A stretch of 5,827 nt of DNA from Armatimonadetes bacterium RBG_19FT_COMBO_69_19. Lineage in GTDB: Bacteria > Sysuimicrobiota > Sysuimicrobiia > Sysuimicrobiales > Kaftiobacteriaceae. The stretch is taken from the NCBI GenBank assembly GCA_001768125.1, contig MENB01000129.1, forward strand, positions 5,668-11,494. Reading direction: 5' to 3'. Made by a program: the position numbers and the translations under genes. Below are positions 1 to 5,335 of this stretch, piece by piece (position 1 is the first letter of the stretch; every line of letters starts with the position of its first letter). The notes beneath the pieces were generated by a model. The model ran no database searches. It saw nothing but the letters and a program-made list of their open reading frames with translations, and had not been told where the DNA came from.

Positions 1-1115
1 CACGTGACGCGGCGGATGACGTGCACATCCGCCGCGGACTTACCTGCGCGTCCTGCCACGGCGGGAACCCGCGCGAGATGAGCTTGGGCGCGCACGACCG
101 ATCGGCCGGCTTCACGGGCGCCCCGAAGCCGGCGCAGGTGCCGCAGTTCTGCGCGCGCTGCCACAGCCGGCCCGAGGTGATGCGCCGCTACAACCCCAAG
201 CTCCCGTCGGATCAATTCGCCCGCTTCTTGACCAGCGTGCACGGCACGCGACTGGCGAAGGGCGACACCAAGGTGGCGACCTGCACGTCCTGCCACGGCG
301 TCCATCCCGTGCGCGCGGTCGCCGATTCCGCCTCGCCCGTGTACCCGACCAACGTGCCGCAGACCTGCGCGCGCTGCCACGCCGATCCGGATCGGATGAA
401 GAGTTACGGCATCCCCACGACGCAGTTCGAGGAATACAAGGGCAGCGTGCATGGCGAGGGCCTGTTGGCCCGCGGGAACCGACAGGCCCCCGCCTGCAAC
501 GACTGCCACGACAACCACGGGGCCGTCCCGCCGGGCGTGACGTCGGTGGCCAACGTGTGCGCGCAGTGCCACAGCGCGACGCGCGACCTGTTCGTGCGAA
601 GCCCCCACAAGGACGCGTTCGACATCCTGGGTGAGTCGGAGTGCACCACGTGCCACGGTACGCACAACATCGCGTTCCCCAGCGACGAGATGATCGGCAC
701 GGGCAGCGCCTCCGTCTGCGTGCGCTGCCATCCCGCGGACAGCGGTGGCGGACAGGCCGCCGCGCAAATCCGGGGCCAGCTGGAGCGCGTCAAATCCATC
801 ATTGCGCAGGCCGACGCGCTCCTGGCCCGCGCGTCGACCGCCGGCATGGACGTGACGGACGCGAACCTCGACCTGAATGAGGCGCGCACGCAGCTGATCC
901 TCTCACGGGCGGTCACCCACGCGGCCAGCCCTGCCGAGATCGAGAAGACCGCCGGCGCCGGCGTGGCCGCGGCGCTGCGGGCGAAGGCGTTCGGTGACGC
1001 CGCGATGGCGGAGTTGCGGTTCAGATGGCGCGGACTCGTCGTCTCGATCGGAGTGATCATGTTCGTCGCCGTGGCGCTCTGGCTCAAGATCCGTGAACTC
1101 GAATCGCGCAGATAG
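1..1115 (+). CDS. Octaheme c-type cytochrome with C-terminal membrane anchor (5' end outside window)
   Basis: The reading frame is open from base 3, and the first possible start (GTG at 21) sits only eight residues before a heme motif with no signal peptide, so the true start is probably upstream. Numbered from that GTG, eight CxxCH heme-binding motifs begin at residues 9, 44, 88, 116, 159, 180, 208 and 233. The heme region also holds eight other histidines (2, 25, 74, 95, 144, 166, 196, 215), enough for bis-His ligation of every heme. Residues about 245-330 are Ala/Leu/Glu-rich and probably helical. Residues 338-355 form one transmembrane helix followed by a short charged tail, which should place the heme domain outside the cytoplasmic membrane. 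It belongs to the broad cytochrome c3/doubled-CXXCH type. The likely role is electron transfer in the periplasm, probably with the three-heme cytochrome that starts 36 nt downstream. Substrate and redox partner cannot be told from sequence. Confidence 0.9.
   Translation, partial: RDAADDVHIRRGLTCASCHGGNPREMSLGAHDRSAGFTGAPKPAQVPQFCARCHSRPEVMRRYNPKLPSDQFARFLTSVHGTRLAKGDTKVATCTSCHGVHPVRAVADSASPVYPTNVPQTCARCHADPDRMKSYGIPTTQFEEYKGSVHGEGLLARGNRQAPACNDCHDNHGAVPPGVTSVANVCAQCHSATRDLFVRSPHKDAFDILGESECTTCHGTHNIAFPSDEMIGTGSASVCVRCHPADSGGGQAAAQIRGQLERVKSIIAQADALLARASTAGMDVTDANLDLNEARTQLILSRAVTHAASPAEIEKTAGAGVAAALRAKAFGDAAMAELRFRWRGLVVSIGVIMFVAVALWLKIRELESRR
138..731 (+). repeat. Internal module duplication in the octaheme cytochrome
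   Basis: Residues 40-111 and 112-175 (numbered from the GTG at 21) share the pattern VPQxCARCH, an acidic/Pro segment, QF, SVHG, then CxxCH and a further His. A more divergent third copy spans residues 176-237. The first two copies are offset by 72 residues (216 bp). Bases 138-164 and 354-380 differ at only two of 27 positions. Each module carries two hemes and two extra histidines. Confidence 0.75.
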
Positions 1116-1151
1116 ACGTACACTACGGTAGGGGCAGAAAGGAGCAGACGG

Positions 1152-1526
1152 ATGAAGGCGGTCGCATGGATCGTGGCAGGACTCGTCGTGCTCGGGTTCA
1201 TGGTGGTGCTCATCGGGACCGAGCGTACTACCGCGGGTCCCGCCGTGCAGGGTTGTCCGGCGTGTCACGGCGTGGCCGGCAAGCAGCCGGCGCTCGACGC
1301 GGCGGCGAAAGCGATCAAGGGGCATCCCGCCTCGGCGGCCAAGACGGTGCAGCAGTGCGCCTTGTGCCACACCAAGGGACCCACGCCCGCGCCGTTCCGC
1401 ACGGGGATGCACAAGATCCACCTGAATAGCGCGAAGTTCACGGCCGCGAAGGGGACGTGCACCTCGTGCCACAGCGTGGACAAGGCGACGGGGACCGTCA
1501 CGGTCTTCGGGCTCGAGCGGAAGTAG
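1152..1526 (+). CDS. Small three-heme c-type cytochrome, N-terminally anchored
   Basis: This 124-residue protein starts at ATG 1152 behind an AAAGGAG-type ribosome site at about 1138-1144. Residues 5-22 are strongly hydrophobic and act as an uncleaved anchor or signal peptide. Three heme motifs follow at residues 35-39 (CPACH), 69-73 (CALCH) and 103-107 (CTSCH). Outside the motifs there are exactly three histidines (58, 87, 90), which fits three bis-His, low-potential hemes. It is encoded 36 nt after the octaheme cytochrome on the same strand, so the two are probably co-transcribed and exchange electrons at the outer face of the cytoplasmic membrane. No enzymatic active site is visible. It resembles small cytochrome c7/c3-type carriers in size and motif density, but I do not recognise a named family. 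Confidence 0.88.
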   Translation: MKAVAWIVAGLVVLGFMVVLIGTERTTAGPAVQGCPACHGVAGKQPALDAAAKAIKGHPASAAKTVQQCALCHTKGPTPAPFRTGMHKIHLNSAKFTAAKGTCTSCHSVDKATGTVTVFGLERK

Positions 1527-1542
1527 TTATCATCTGCACCCG

Positions 1543-1573
1543 CGGCAGGGCGCCGGTCACCGGCGTCCTGCCG
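1543..1573 (+). terminator. Strong GC-rich hairpin after the cytochrome genes
   Basis: Bases 1543-1556 pair with 1560-1573 around a 3-nt loop, with one G-U pair. The innermost pairs may open to a wider loop. It starts 17 nt after the stop codon of the three-heme cytochrome. No T-run follows, so it may instead protect the mRNA 3' end or need Rho. The rest of 1527-1694 contains the palindrome at 1610-1627, the ribosome site of the next gene, and no gene that I can support. Confidence 0.5.
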
Positions 1574-1609
1574 TACGCTTCGCTCGTTGGGCGGATGCGA
1601 CAGGAGGGC

Positions 1610-1627
1610 TGCCGAGGGCCCTCGGCA
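1610..1627. promoter_or_regulatory. Perfect 18-bp palindrome upstream of the DinB-family gene
   Basis: TGCCGAGGG is followed directly by its exact reverse complement CCCTCGGCA, with no spacer. It lies 68 bp before the start codon at 1695. A spacerless palindrome makes a poor RNA hairpin but a plausible site for a dimeric DNA-binding protein. No regulator gene is adjacent, so the function is inferred from symmetry alone. Confidence 0.3.
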
Positions 1628-1682
1628 CCATCGTCGCACGCTCACGACGTGTGAACCCTGCCCTATGGTGTCGCGCCTCACC

Positions 1683-1687
1683 AGGAG
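1683..1687 (+). promoter_or_regulatory. Ribosome-binding site that sets the DinB-family start
   Basis: AGGAG ends 7 nt before ATG 1695. The in-frame ATGs further upstream, at 1587 and 1665, lack a comparable site, and the peptide they would add does not look like a DinB N-terminus. Confidence 0.6.
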
Positions 1688-1694
1688 TTGTGCC

Positions 1695-2270
1695 ATGAAT
1701 CAGCGGGAACGTTCAGCGGACGGTACCATTTCAATCGTGGCGCTTCGGTCCGCGTTAAAGAGCCAGTATCATGCCGCCCTTGCGATGCTGCGGGCAGCCA
1801 TTCGGCGCTGTCCTGACGATCTGTGGACCAGCAGCCGCGGTCATGCCAATCCATTCTGGCGAATTGCGTATCACACGCTCTACTACACACATCTGTATCT
1901 CCAGCCGAACAACCGGGCCTTTCGTCCTTGGGAGCACCACCAGAGGGGAATCCAGCACATGGACAAACCCCCGAAGACCGGGCGACCATATACAAAGGCG
2001 GAGGTGCTGGCCTACTGGAGCATCTGCAAGTCAATGGTTGACGATGCCGTTGACGCACTCGACCTGAACGATCCGCAGAGCGGCTTCAGTTGGTACAAGG
2101 TTCCCAAGGTGGAGCACCAGATCGTCAACATTCGCCATATTCAGTATCACCAAGCGCAGCTCGCCGATCGTCTACGGGCGGCGACCGGCGCCGGCGTCAA
2201 TTGGGCAGACGCGCGCCGGAGGGCAAGAGCGCGCGCGACCGGCCAGCGACACCGGCGGAAGTCATTGTAG
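1695..2270 (+). CDS. DinB-family putative metal-dependent protein
   Basis: This 191-residue protein has the DinB/DfsB four-helix-bundle layout. The first helix (residues 13-38) is followed by FWRIAYHTLYYTHLYL around 54-69, a variable middle, and IRHIQYHQAQL at 146-156. The three histidines usually binding a divalent metal in this family are most likely His60, His148 and His152. The family includes thiol-dependent transferases and many proteins of unknown role, so no substrate can be assigned. The last 20 or so residues are very Arg/Lys-rich, an unusual tail. Base composition is lower in GC than the flanking genes: two 60-base lines counted here gave about 52% and 63%. It has hairpins on both sides and looks like a stand-alone gene, perhaps recently acquired. 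Confidence 0.8.
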   Translation: MNQRERSADGTISIVALRSALKSQYHAALAMLRAAIRRCPDDLWTSSRGHANPFWRIAYHTLYYTHLYLQPNNRAFRPWEHHQRGIQHMDKPPKTGRPYTKAEVLAYWSICKSMVDDAVDALDLNDPQSGFSWYKVPKVEHQIVNIRHIQYHQAQLADRLRAATGAGVNWADARRRARARATGQRHRRKSL

Positions 2271-2274
2271 CTTT

Positions 2275-2316
2275 CGGAAGTAGCCCTCTTCCGGCCGCAT
2301 CGGGCCTCCGCCCGAT
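2275..2316 (+). terminator. Two tandem hairpins after the DinB-family gene
   Basis: The first hairpin pairs CGGAAG (2275-2280) with CTTCCG (2288-2293) around a 7-nt loop. The second pairs ATCGGGC (2299-2305) with GCCCGAT (2310-2316) around a 4-nt loop. They start 4 nt after the stop codon. There is no T-run, so a classic intrinsic terminator is not proven. They separate this gene from the regulated operon that follows. Confidence 0.45.
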
Positions 2317-2355
2317 ACTCCTCGACCCGCAGCGCGCGTACCCTACGGAGTAAGC

Positions 2356-2399
2356 GTTCACGTTTTCTTCACGTCGCGTTCACGACCGCTTCACGCCGG
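2356..2399 (+). promoter_or_regulatory. Four 11-bp direct repeats, likely operator for an OmpR/PhoB-type regulator
   Basis: TTCACG occurs at 2357, 2368, 2379 and 2390, each exactly 11 bp from the last. The 11-mers begin G, C, G, C and are otherwise (G/C)TTCACGNNNN. Direct repeats with 11-bp spacing are the known binding layout of OmpR/PhoB winged-helix regulators, and the unit resembles the GTTCACC unit of actinobacterial PHO boxes. A regulator of this class is encoded third in the operon that begins 65 bp downstream, so autoregulation is the simplest inference. A weak -10-like TACCGT at 2405-2410 lies 9 nt after the last core, a geometry like that of PhoB-activated promoters, but it matches the -10 consensus poorly. 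Confidence 0.72.
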
Positions 2400-2426
2400 G
2401 TCGGTACCGTGAGCGCTGAGAGGGCC

Positions 2427-2441
2427 GTGAGAGGCTCTCAC
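2427..2441 (+). promoter_or_regulatory. 15-bp near-spacerless palindrome in the operon leader
   Basis: GTGAGAG and CTCTCAC are exact reverse complements around one central G. The element lies 28 bp downstream of the 11-bp repeats and 9 bp before the ribosome site. CGTGAG, close to the reverse complement of the repeat core, also occurs at 2408, 2426 and 2447. It could be a second operator or a small leader hairpin near the ribosome site. Confidence 0.35.
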
Positions 2442-2450
2442 ACTGACGTG

Positions 2451-2455
2451 AGGAG
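2451..2455 (+). promoter_or_regulatory. Ribosome-binding site that selects ATG 2465 over ATG 2456
   Basis: AGGAG directly abuts the ATG at 2456, leaving no spacer, but ends 9 nt before the in-frame ATG at 2465. The shorter product also begins with a cleaner signal peptide. Confidence 0.65.
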
Positions 2456-2464
2456 ATGGACAGC

Positions 2465-3184
2465 ATGCAGAAAGGATACGTCTATATCGGGATCGGTATC
2501 CTCGCGCTCGCCACAGCGCTGGCGCTGCCGGTGATCGCGCAGCCCCGCATCGGGGGCCCGGGCGGCGGATGGGGGCCGGGTGGAATGCACGGCGGCGGCA
2601 TGACGGGCGGCGCATGGATGGGTGGCCCGCGCGTGGGGCAGGCCGTGACGCCTGTCACGACGATCGACGGCGCGGCTTCGCGCGCGCGCGAGGCCCTCGC
2701 GGGGTACCCTGGTGACTTGGCCGTCGCGGAAGTGATGGAGTTCAGCAACCACTACTATGTGCTGGTCAAGGAGAAGAGCACGGGGCGCGGTGCGCTCGAG
2801 CTCATCGTCGAGCGGAACGGGTTCGTGCACCCCGAGCCCGGGCCCAACATGATGTGGAACACGAAATACGGCCACATGGCCGGCGCCGGCTGGATGGGCG
2901 GCGGCATGATGGGTGGCGGCATGATGGGGGGTCCCACCACCCAGCCGGTGACCCCGCAGGCCCAGCCGATCACGCCGGATCGCGCGCAACAGCTCGCTGC
3001 GCAGTATCTGGCGCAGGCGTTCCCCGGGTCGACCCTCGAGCCCGGCATCGCCTTCTACGGCTACTTCACCTTCGACTTCGAGCGCGGCGGCAAGATCGCC
3101 GGGATGCTGAGCGTGAACGCGTCCACCGGTCAGGTATGGTTCCACACCTGGCACGGCGCGTTCGTGGCTGAGAGAGAGTTCTAG
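2465..3184 (+). CDS. Secreted protein with two PepSY-like halves and Gly/Met-rich linkers
   Basis: From ATG 2465 the protein has 239 residues. Residues 1-25 are a signal peptide (Lys3, hydrophobic core, VIA before Gln26). Residues 30-56 and 138-157 are Gly/Met/Trp/His-rich linkers. Residues about 65-135 form a PepSY-like half ending in PGPNMMWNTKYG. Residues 169-239 form a second half with a helix, FYGYFTF, a GKIAGMLSVN strand pair and GQVWFHTWHG. Similar two-half proteins occur in other bacteria as uncharacterised PepSY-domain proteins; I know of no defined function. Exposed Met and His could bind soft metals such as Cu(I) or Ag(I), but this is inference. It is the first gene of the operon, directly behind the 11-bp repeats, and 11 nt ahead of the SHOCT gene, so it is probably a main target of the encoded two-component system. 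Confidence 0.8.
   Translation: MQKGYVYIGIGILALATALALPVIAQPRIGGPGGGWGPGGMHGGGMTGGAWMGGPRVGQAVTPVTTIDGAASRAREALAGYPGDLAVAEVMEFSNHYYVLVKEKSTGRGALELIVERNGFVHPEPGPNMMWNTKYGHMAGAGWMGGGMMGGGMMGGPTTQPVTPQAQPITPDRAQQLAAQYLAQAFPGSTLEPGIAFYGYFTFDFERGGKIAGMLSVNASTGQVWFHTWHGAFVAEREF
2891..2935 (+). repeat. Three tandem 15-bp units encoding (W/M)MGG(G/P)
   Basis: Units at 2891-2905, 2906-2920 and 2921-2935 encode WMGGG, MMGGG and MMGGP in the second Gly/Met-rich linker. The third unit is partly diverged. The number of units could vary by replication slippage without breaking the frame. Confidence 0.65.
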
Positions 3185-3195
3185 GAGGCACATAG

Positions 3196-3540
3196 ATGAG
3201 CTCACGAGATCTGTCGATCGTCTTGCTGGTGGTGCTCGGCGTGGTCGTCCTGCTCCCCGTGCTGGGGATGTCACTCGGGGTGGGCGGGATGGGTGGGATG
3301 ATGGGCCCCGGACACATGGGCCGGGGCATGATGGGCGGCTGGTACGGCGGCGGGTCCGGTTGGGGCTGGGGAGGACTCCTGTTCCTCGTGCTCGTGATCG
3401 CCGGCGTCGTGCTGATCACCCGCGGCCTGGTGGACAAGGCCGGACGCGCTGATGAGGCGCTGGCGATCCTCCGGCAGCGGCTGGCGCGCGGCGAGATCAC
3501 GACGGAGCAGTACGAGGAGCTGAAGCGCGCCCTCGGGTAG
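3196..3540 (+). CDS. Two-TM Gly/Met-rich membrane protein with C-terminal SHOCT domain
   Basis: This 114-residue protein starts at ATG 3196, 7 nt after AGGAGG (3183-3188), a ribosome site that begins within the previous stop codon. Transmembrane helix 1 covers residues 7-27. Residues 30-58 are a Gly/Met/Trp-rich segment with MM pairs at 35-36 and 45-46 and one His (40). Helix 2 covers 59-76. Residues 86-113 match the SHOCT pattern (short C-terminal domain): ILRQRLARGEIT, then EEYxxLK-like YEELKRAL. The SHOCT tail should lie on the same side of the membrane as the N-terminus. SHOCT domains are common at the ends of small membrane proteins and their role is unclear. The Met-rich segment resembles that of the preceding secreted protein, so the two may act together at the envelope. 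Confidence 0.85.
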   Translation: MSSRDLSIVLLVVLGVVVLLPVLGMSLGVGGMGGMMGPGHMGRGMMGGWYGGGSGWGWGGLLFLVLVIAGVVLITRGLVDKAGRADEALAILRQRLARGEITTEQYEELKRALG

Positions 3541-3542
3541 AG

Positions 3543-4238
3543 ATGTCCAAACGGACGGTGCTGATCGTCGAGGATGAGCCGGGGATCGCGGACGTCGTCC
3601 GCCAGTACCTGGAGAAGGACGGCTACCGCGTCGAGGTGAGCGGCGACGGGGCTCGGGCCGTGGACGAGTTCGCGCGTCTGCGGCCCGATCTCGTGCTGCT
3701 GGATCTCATGCTGCCAGGGCTGGACGGTTTTGAGGTCTGCCGGCGCATCCGCGGCCAGGGGTCAACACCAGTGATCATGCTCACCGCGCGTGACGAGGAG
3801 ACCGACAAGCTCGTCGGGTTGGAGCTTGGCGCCGACGACTATATCACGAAGCCGTTCAGCCCCCGCGAAGTGGTCGCGCGCGTCCGCGCGGTCCTTCGCC
3901 GCGCGCAGGCGGGACCGGCGCCGGGTGACCGTGTCCACGTACACGATCTGGAGATCGACCCCGCCCGCTTCGAGGCGACCCGCGCGGGCATCCCGCTCGA
4001 TCTCACACCGACGGAGTTCAGGCTGCTCACGGCGCTGGCGCGCAGTCCCGGACGGGCGTTCACGCGACTGCAGCTCATCGATCAGGTGCAGGGATACGCG
4101 TTCGAGGGCTATGAGCGCACCGTGGACGCGCACGTGAAGAACCTCCGGCAGAAGCTCGAACCCGATCCGCGGCATCCGCGCTACATCGTCACCGTGCACG
4201 GCGTGGGCTACCGGCTCGCGGAGGCCCTTGATGACTAG
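3543..4238 (+). CDS. OmpR/PhoB-family response regulator
   Basis: This 231-residue protein has a receiver domain at residues 1-120 with the full active site: acidic pair Glu10/Asp11, phospho-acceptor Asp54 (in LVLLDLMLPGLDG), Thr81 and Lys103 (in KPF). Residues about 129-229 form a winged-helix DNA-binding domain with the LTPTEFRLL motif and a recognition helix near 191-205 (RTVDAHVKNLRQKL). The start codon is 2 nt after the preceding stop with only a weak ribosome site, so translation is probably coupled. The kinase gene overlaps its 3' end by 8 bp, as expected for a cognate pair. Regulators of this class bind 11-bp direct repeats, as found at 2356-2399, so control of its own operon is likely. 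The stimulus is not shown by the sequence. Confidence 0.96.
   Translation: MSKRTVLIVEDEPGIADVVRQYLEKDGYRVEVSGDGARAVDEFARLRPDLVLLDLMLPGLDGFEVCRRIRGQGSTPVIMLTARDEETDKLVGLELGADDYITKPFSPREVVARVRAVLRRAQAGPAPGDRVHVHDLEIDPARFEATRAGIPLDLTPTEFRLLTALARSPGRAFTRLQLIDQVQGYAFEGYERTVDAHVKNLRQKLEPDPRHPRYIVTVHGVGYRLAEALDD
4218..4224 (+). promoter_or_regulatory. Ribosome-binding site for the histidine kinase
   Basis: GCGGAGG lies inside the response regulator gene and ends 6 nt before ATG 4231. This favours ATG over the TTG at 4228. Confidence 0.6.
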
Positions 4239-5322
4239 CGTGCGCGGGCGGTTGGTGCTGGTCCTGGTCCTCGTGGCCTGGCTTTCCGTCGCGGTCGTGG
4301 GCGTGGTCACCGACCGTCTCGCCCAGGCACGCGTCGCCACCTTCCTCCGCCATGCGAGGGCGATGCCCGGGATGAACACGATGATGCGGGAGATGATGCC
4401 TTCGCCCGAAGCGCGTCTGCTCGGCGACGTCCGGCGGGCGATCTGGGTGGCGGCGGTGATCGGGCTGGGCGTCGCTGCGGTGGCGGGGACCGCGACCGCC
4501 CGAACGATCACCGCCCCGCTCCAGGCCTTTGCCGTCGCCGCGAAGCGCGTGGGGCAGGGTGACCTGCGGCACGACGTACCGGTGGCGGGCGGCGACGAGC
4601 TGGCCGGTGTGGCGCGCGCATTCAACGCCATGGCAGCGGACCTGCGGCACACGGAGGAGACGCGCCGGCAGCTTCTGGCGGACATCGCGCACGAACTCGG
4701 CACGCCCCTCTCGGTGCTGCAGGCCAACGTCGAGGGTATGCTCGACGGCGTGGTCGAGGCCACGCCGGAGCGTCTGGCCTCGCTGCACATGCAGACGCAG
4801 GTCCTCACCCGGCTGGTGCGAGACTTGCGTGACCTCTCGCTGGCTCAGCAGGGCCAGCTCCATCTCGATCGGCGACCGGCGAATCTCGGCGGACTGGTCC
4901 GGGAGGTAGCTGACGTGGCCCGCCCGCTGGCCGAGGAGAAGGGGGTCGCGCTGGACGTAGCCGCGCAGGCCCTGAGCGTTCCCGCGGACCGCGATCGGAT
5001 CGTCCAGGTCCTGCACAATCTGCTGGGCAACGCGATCCGCTACACGGAGCGCGGCGGCGTGGTGCGGCTGGCGGCGCGGGCCGTGGATGGCGAGGTTCAG
5101 GTGGAGGTGTCGGACACGGGTCCCGGCATCCCCCCTGAAGAGTTGCCCCACATCTTCGACCGGTTCCACCGCGTTGACCGTTCGCGATCGCGCGCGACGG
5201 GCGGGGCCGGCCTCGGACTTGCTATCGTCAAGCATCTCGTGGAAGCGCACGGGGGGCGCGTCTGGGCGCGCAGCGAGCTCGGCGCAGGCACGACCGTCGG
5301 TTTCGCGCTCCCCGCGTCGTAG
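4231..5322 (+). CDS. Membrane sensor histidine kinase with short Met-rich sensor loop
   Basis: This 363-residue kinase has TM helix 1 at residues 8-27, a short extracytoplasmic loop at 28-69, TM helix 2 at 70-90, a HAMP linker to about 142, the dimerisation/phospho-acceptor helix with His154, and a complete ATPase domain. In that domain the N-box is Asn263 to Asn267, the G1 box is Asp295-Gly299 (DTGPG), the F-box is IFDRF (308-312) and the G2 box is GAGLGL (325-330). The H-box reads HELGTPL, with Gly157 in place of the usual Arg. The loop has six Met in 12 residues (45, 48, 51, 52, 55, 56), which could detect a soft metal such as copper or silver, or Met oxidation; this is inference. It overlaps the response regulator gene by 8 bp and should phosphorylate Asp54 of that protein. 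A TTG at 4228 is a less likely start. Confidence 0.95.
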   Translation: MTSVRGRLVLVLVLVAWLSVAVVGVVTDRLAQARVATFLRHARAMPGMNTMMREMMPSPEARLLGDVRRAIWVAAVIGLGVAAVAGTATARTITAPLQAFAVAAKRVGQGDLRHDVPVAGGDELAGVARAFNAMAADLRHTEETRRQLLADIAHELGTPLSVLQANVEGMLDGVVEATPERLASLHMQTQVLTRLVRDLRDLSLAQQGQLHLDRRPANLGGLVREVADVARPLAEEKGVALDVAAQALSVPADRDRIVQVLHNLLGNAIRYTERGGVVRLAARAVDGEVQVEVSDTGPGIPPEELPHIFDRFHRVDRSRSRATGGAGLGLAIVKHLVEAHGGRVWARSELGAGTTVGFALPAS

Positions 5323-5335
5323 GGAGGAGAGGGAG

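Noticed and set aside
404..1213. Long minus-strand open frame of 269 codons
   Set aside because: It overlaps the clear multiheme genes, is Ser/Arg/Ala-rich with no recognisable domain, and is a typical shadow of high-GC coding DNA. The same holds for the minus-strand frames at 2438-3274, 3762-4808 and 4189-5346.
1664..1669. TATGGT as a -10 box for the DinB-family gene
   Set aside because: No matching -35 element at 16-18 bp upstream, so it is not distinguishable from chance.
1587..1694. Longer DinB-family protein starting at ATG 1587
   Set aside because: It would span the 18-bp palindrome, adds an unlike N-terminus and lacks a ribosome site. ATG 1695 has AGGAG at good spacing.
2356..2399. 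11-bp repeats as a CRISPR or phage attachment site
   Set aside because: Units are far too short, with no unique spacers, and there is no integrase or Cas gene. Position and spacing fit a regulator operator.
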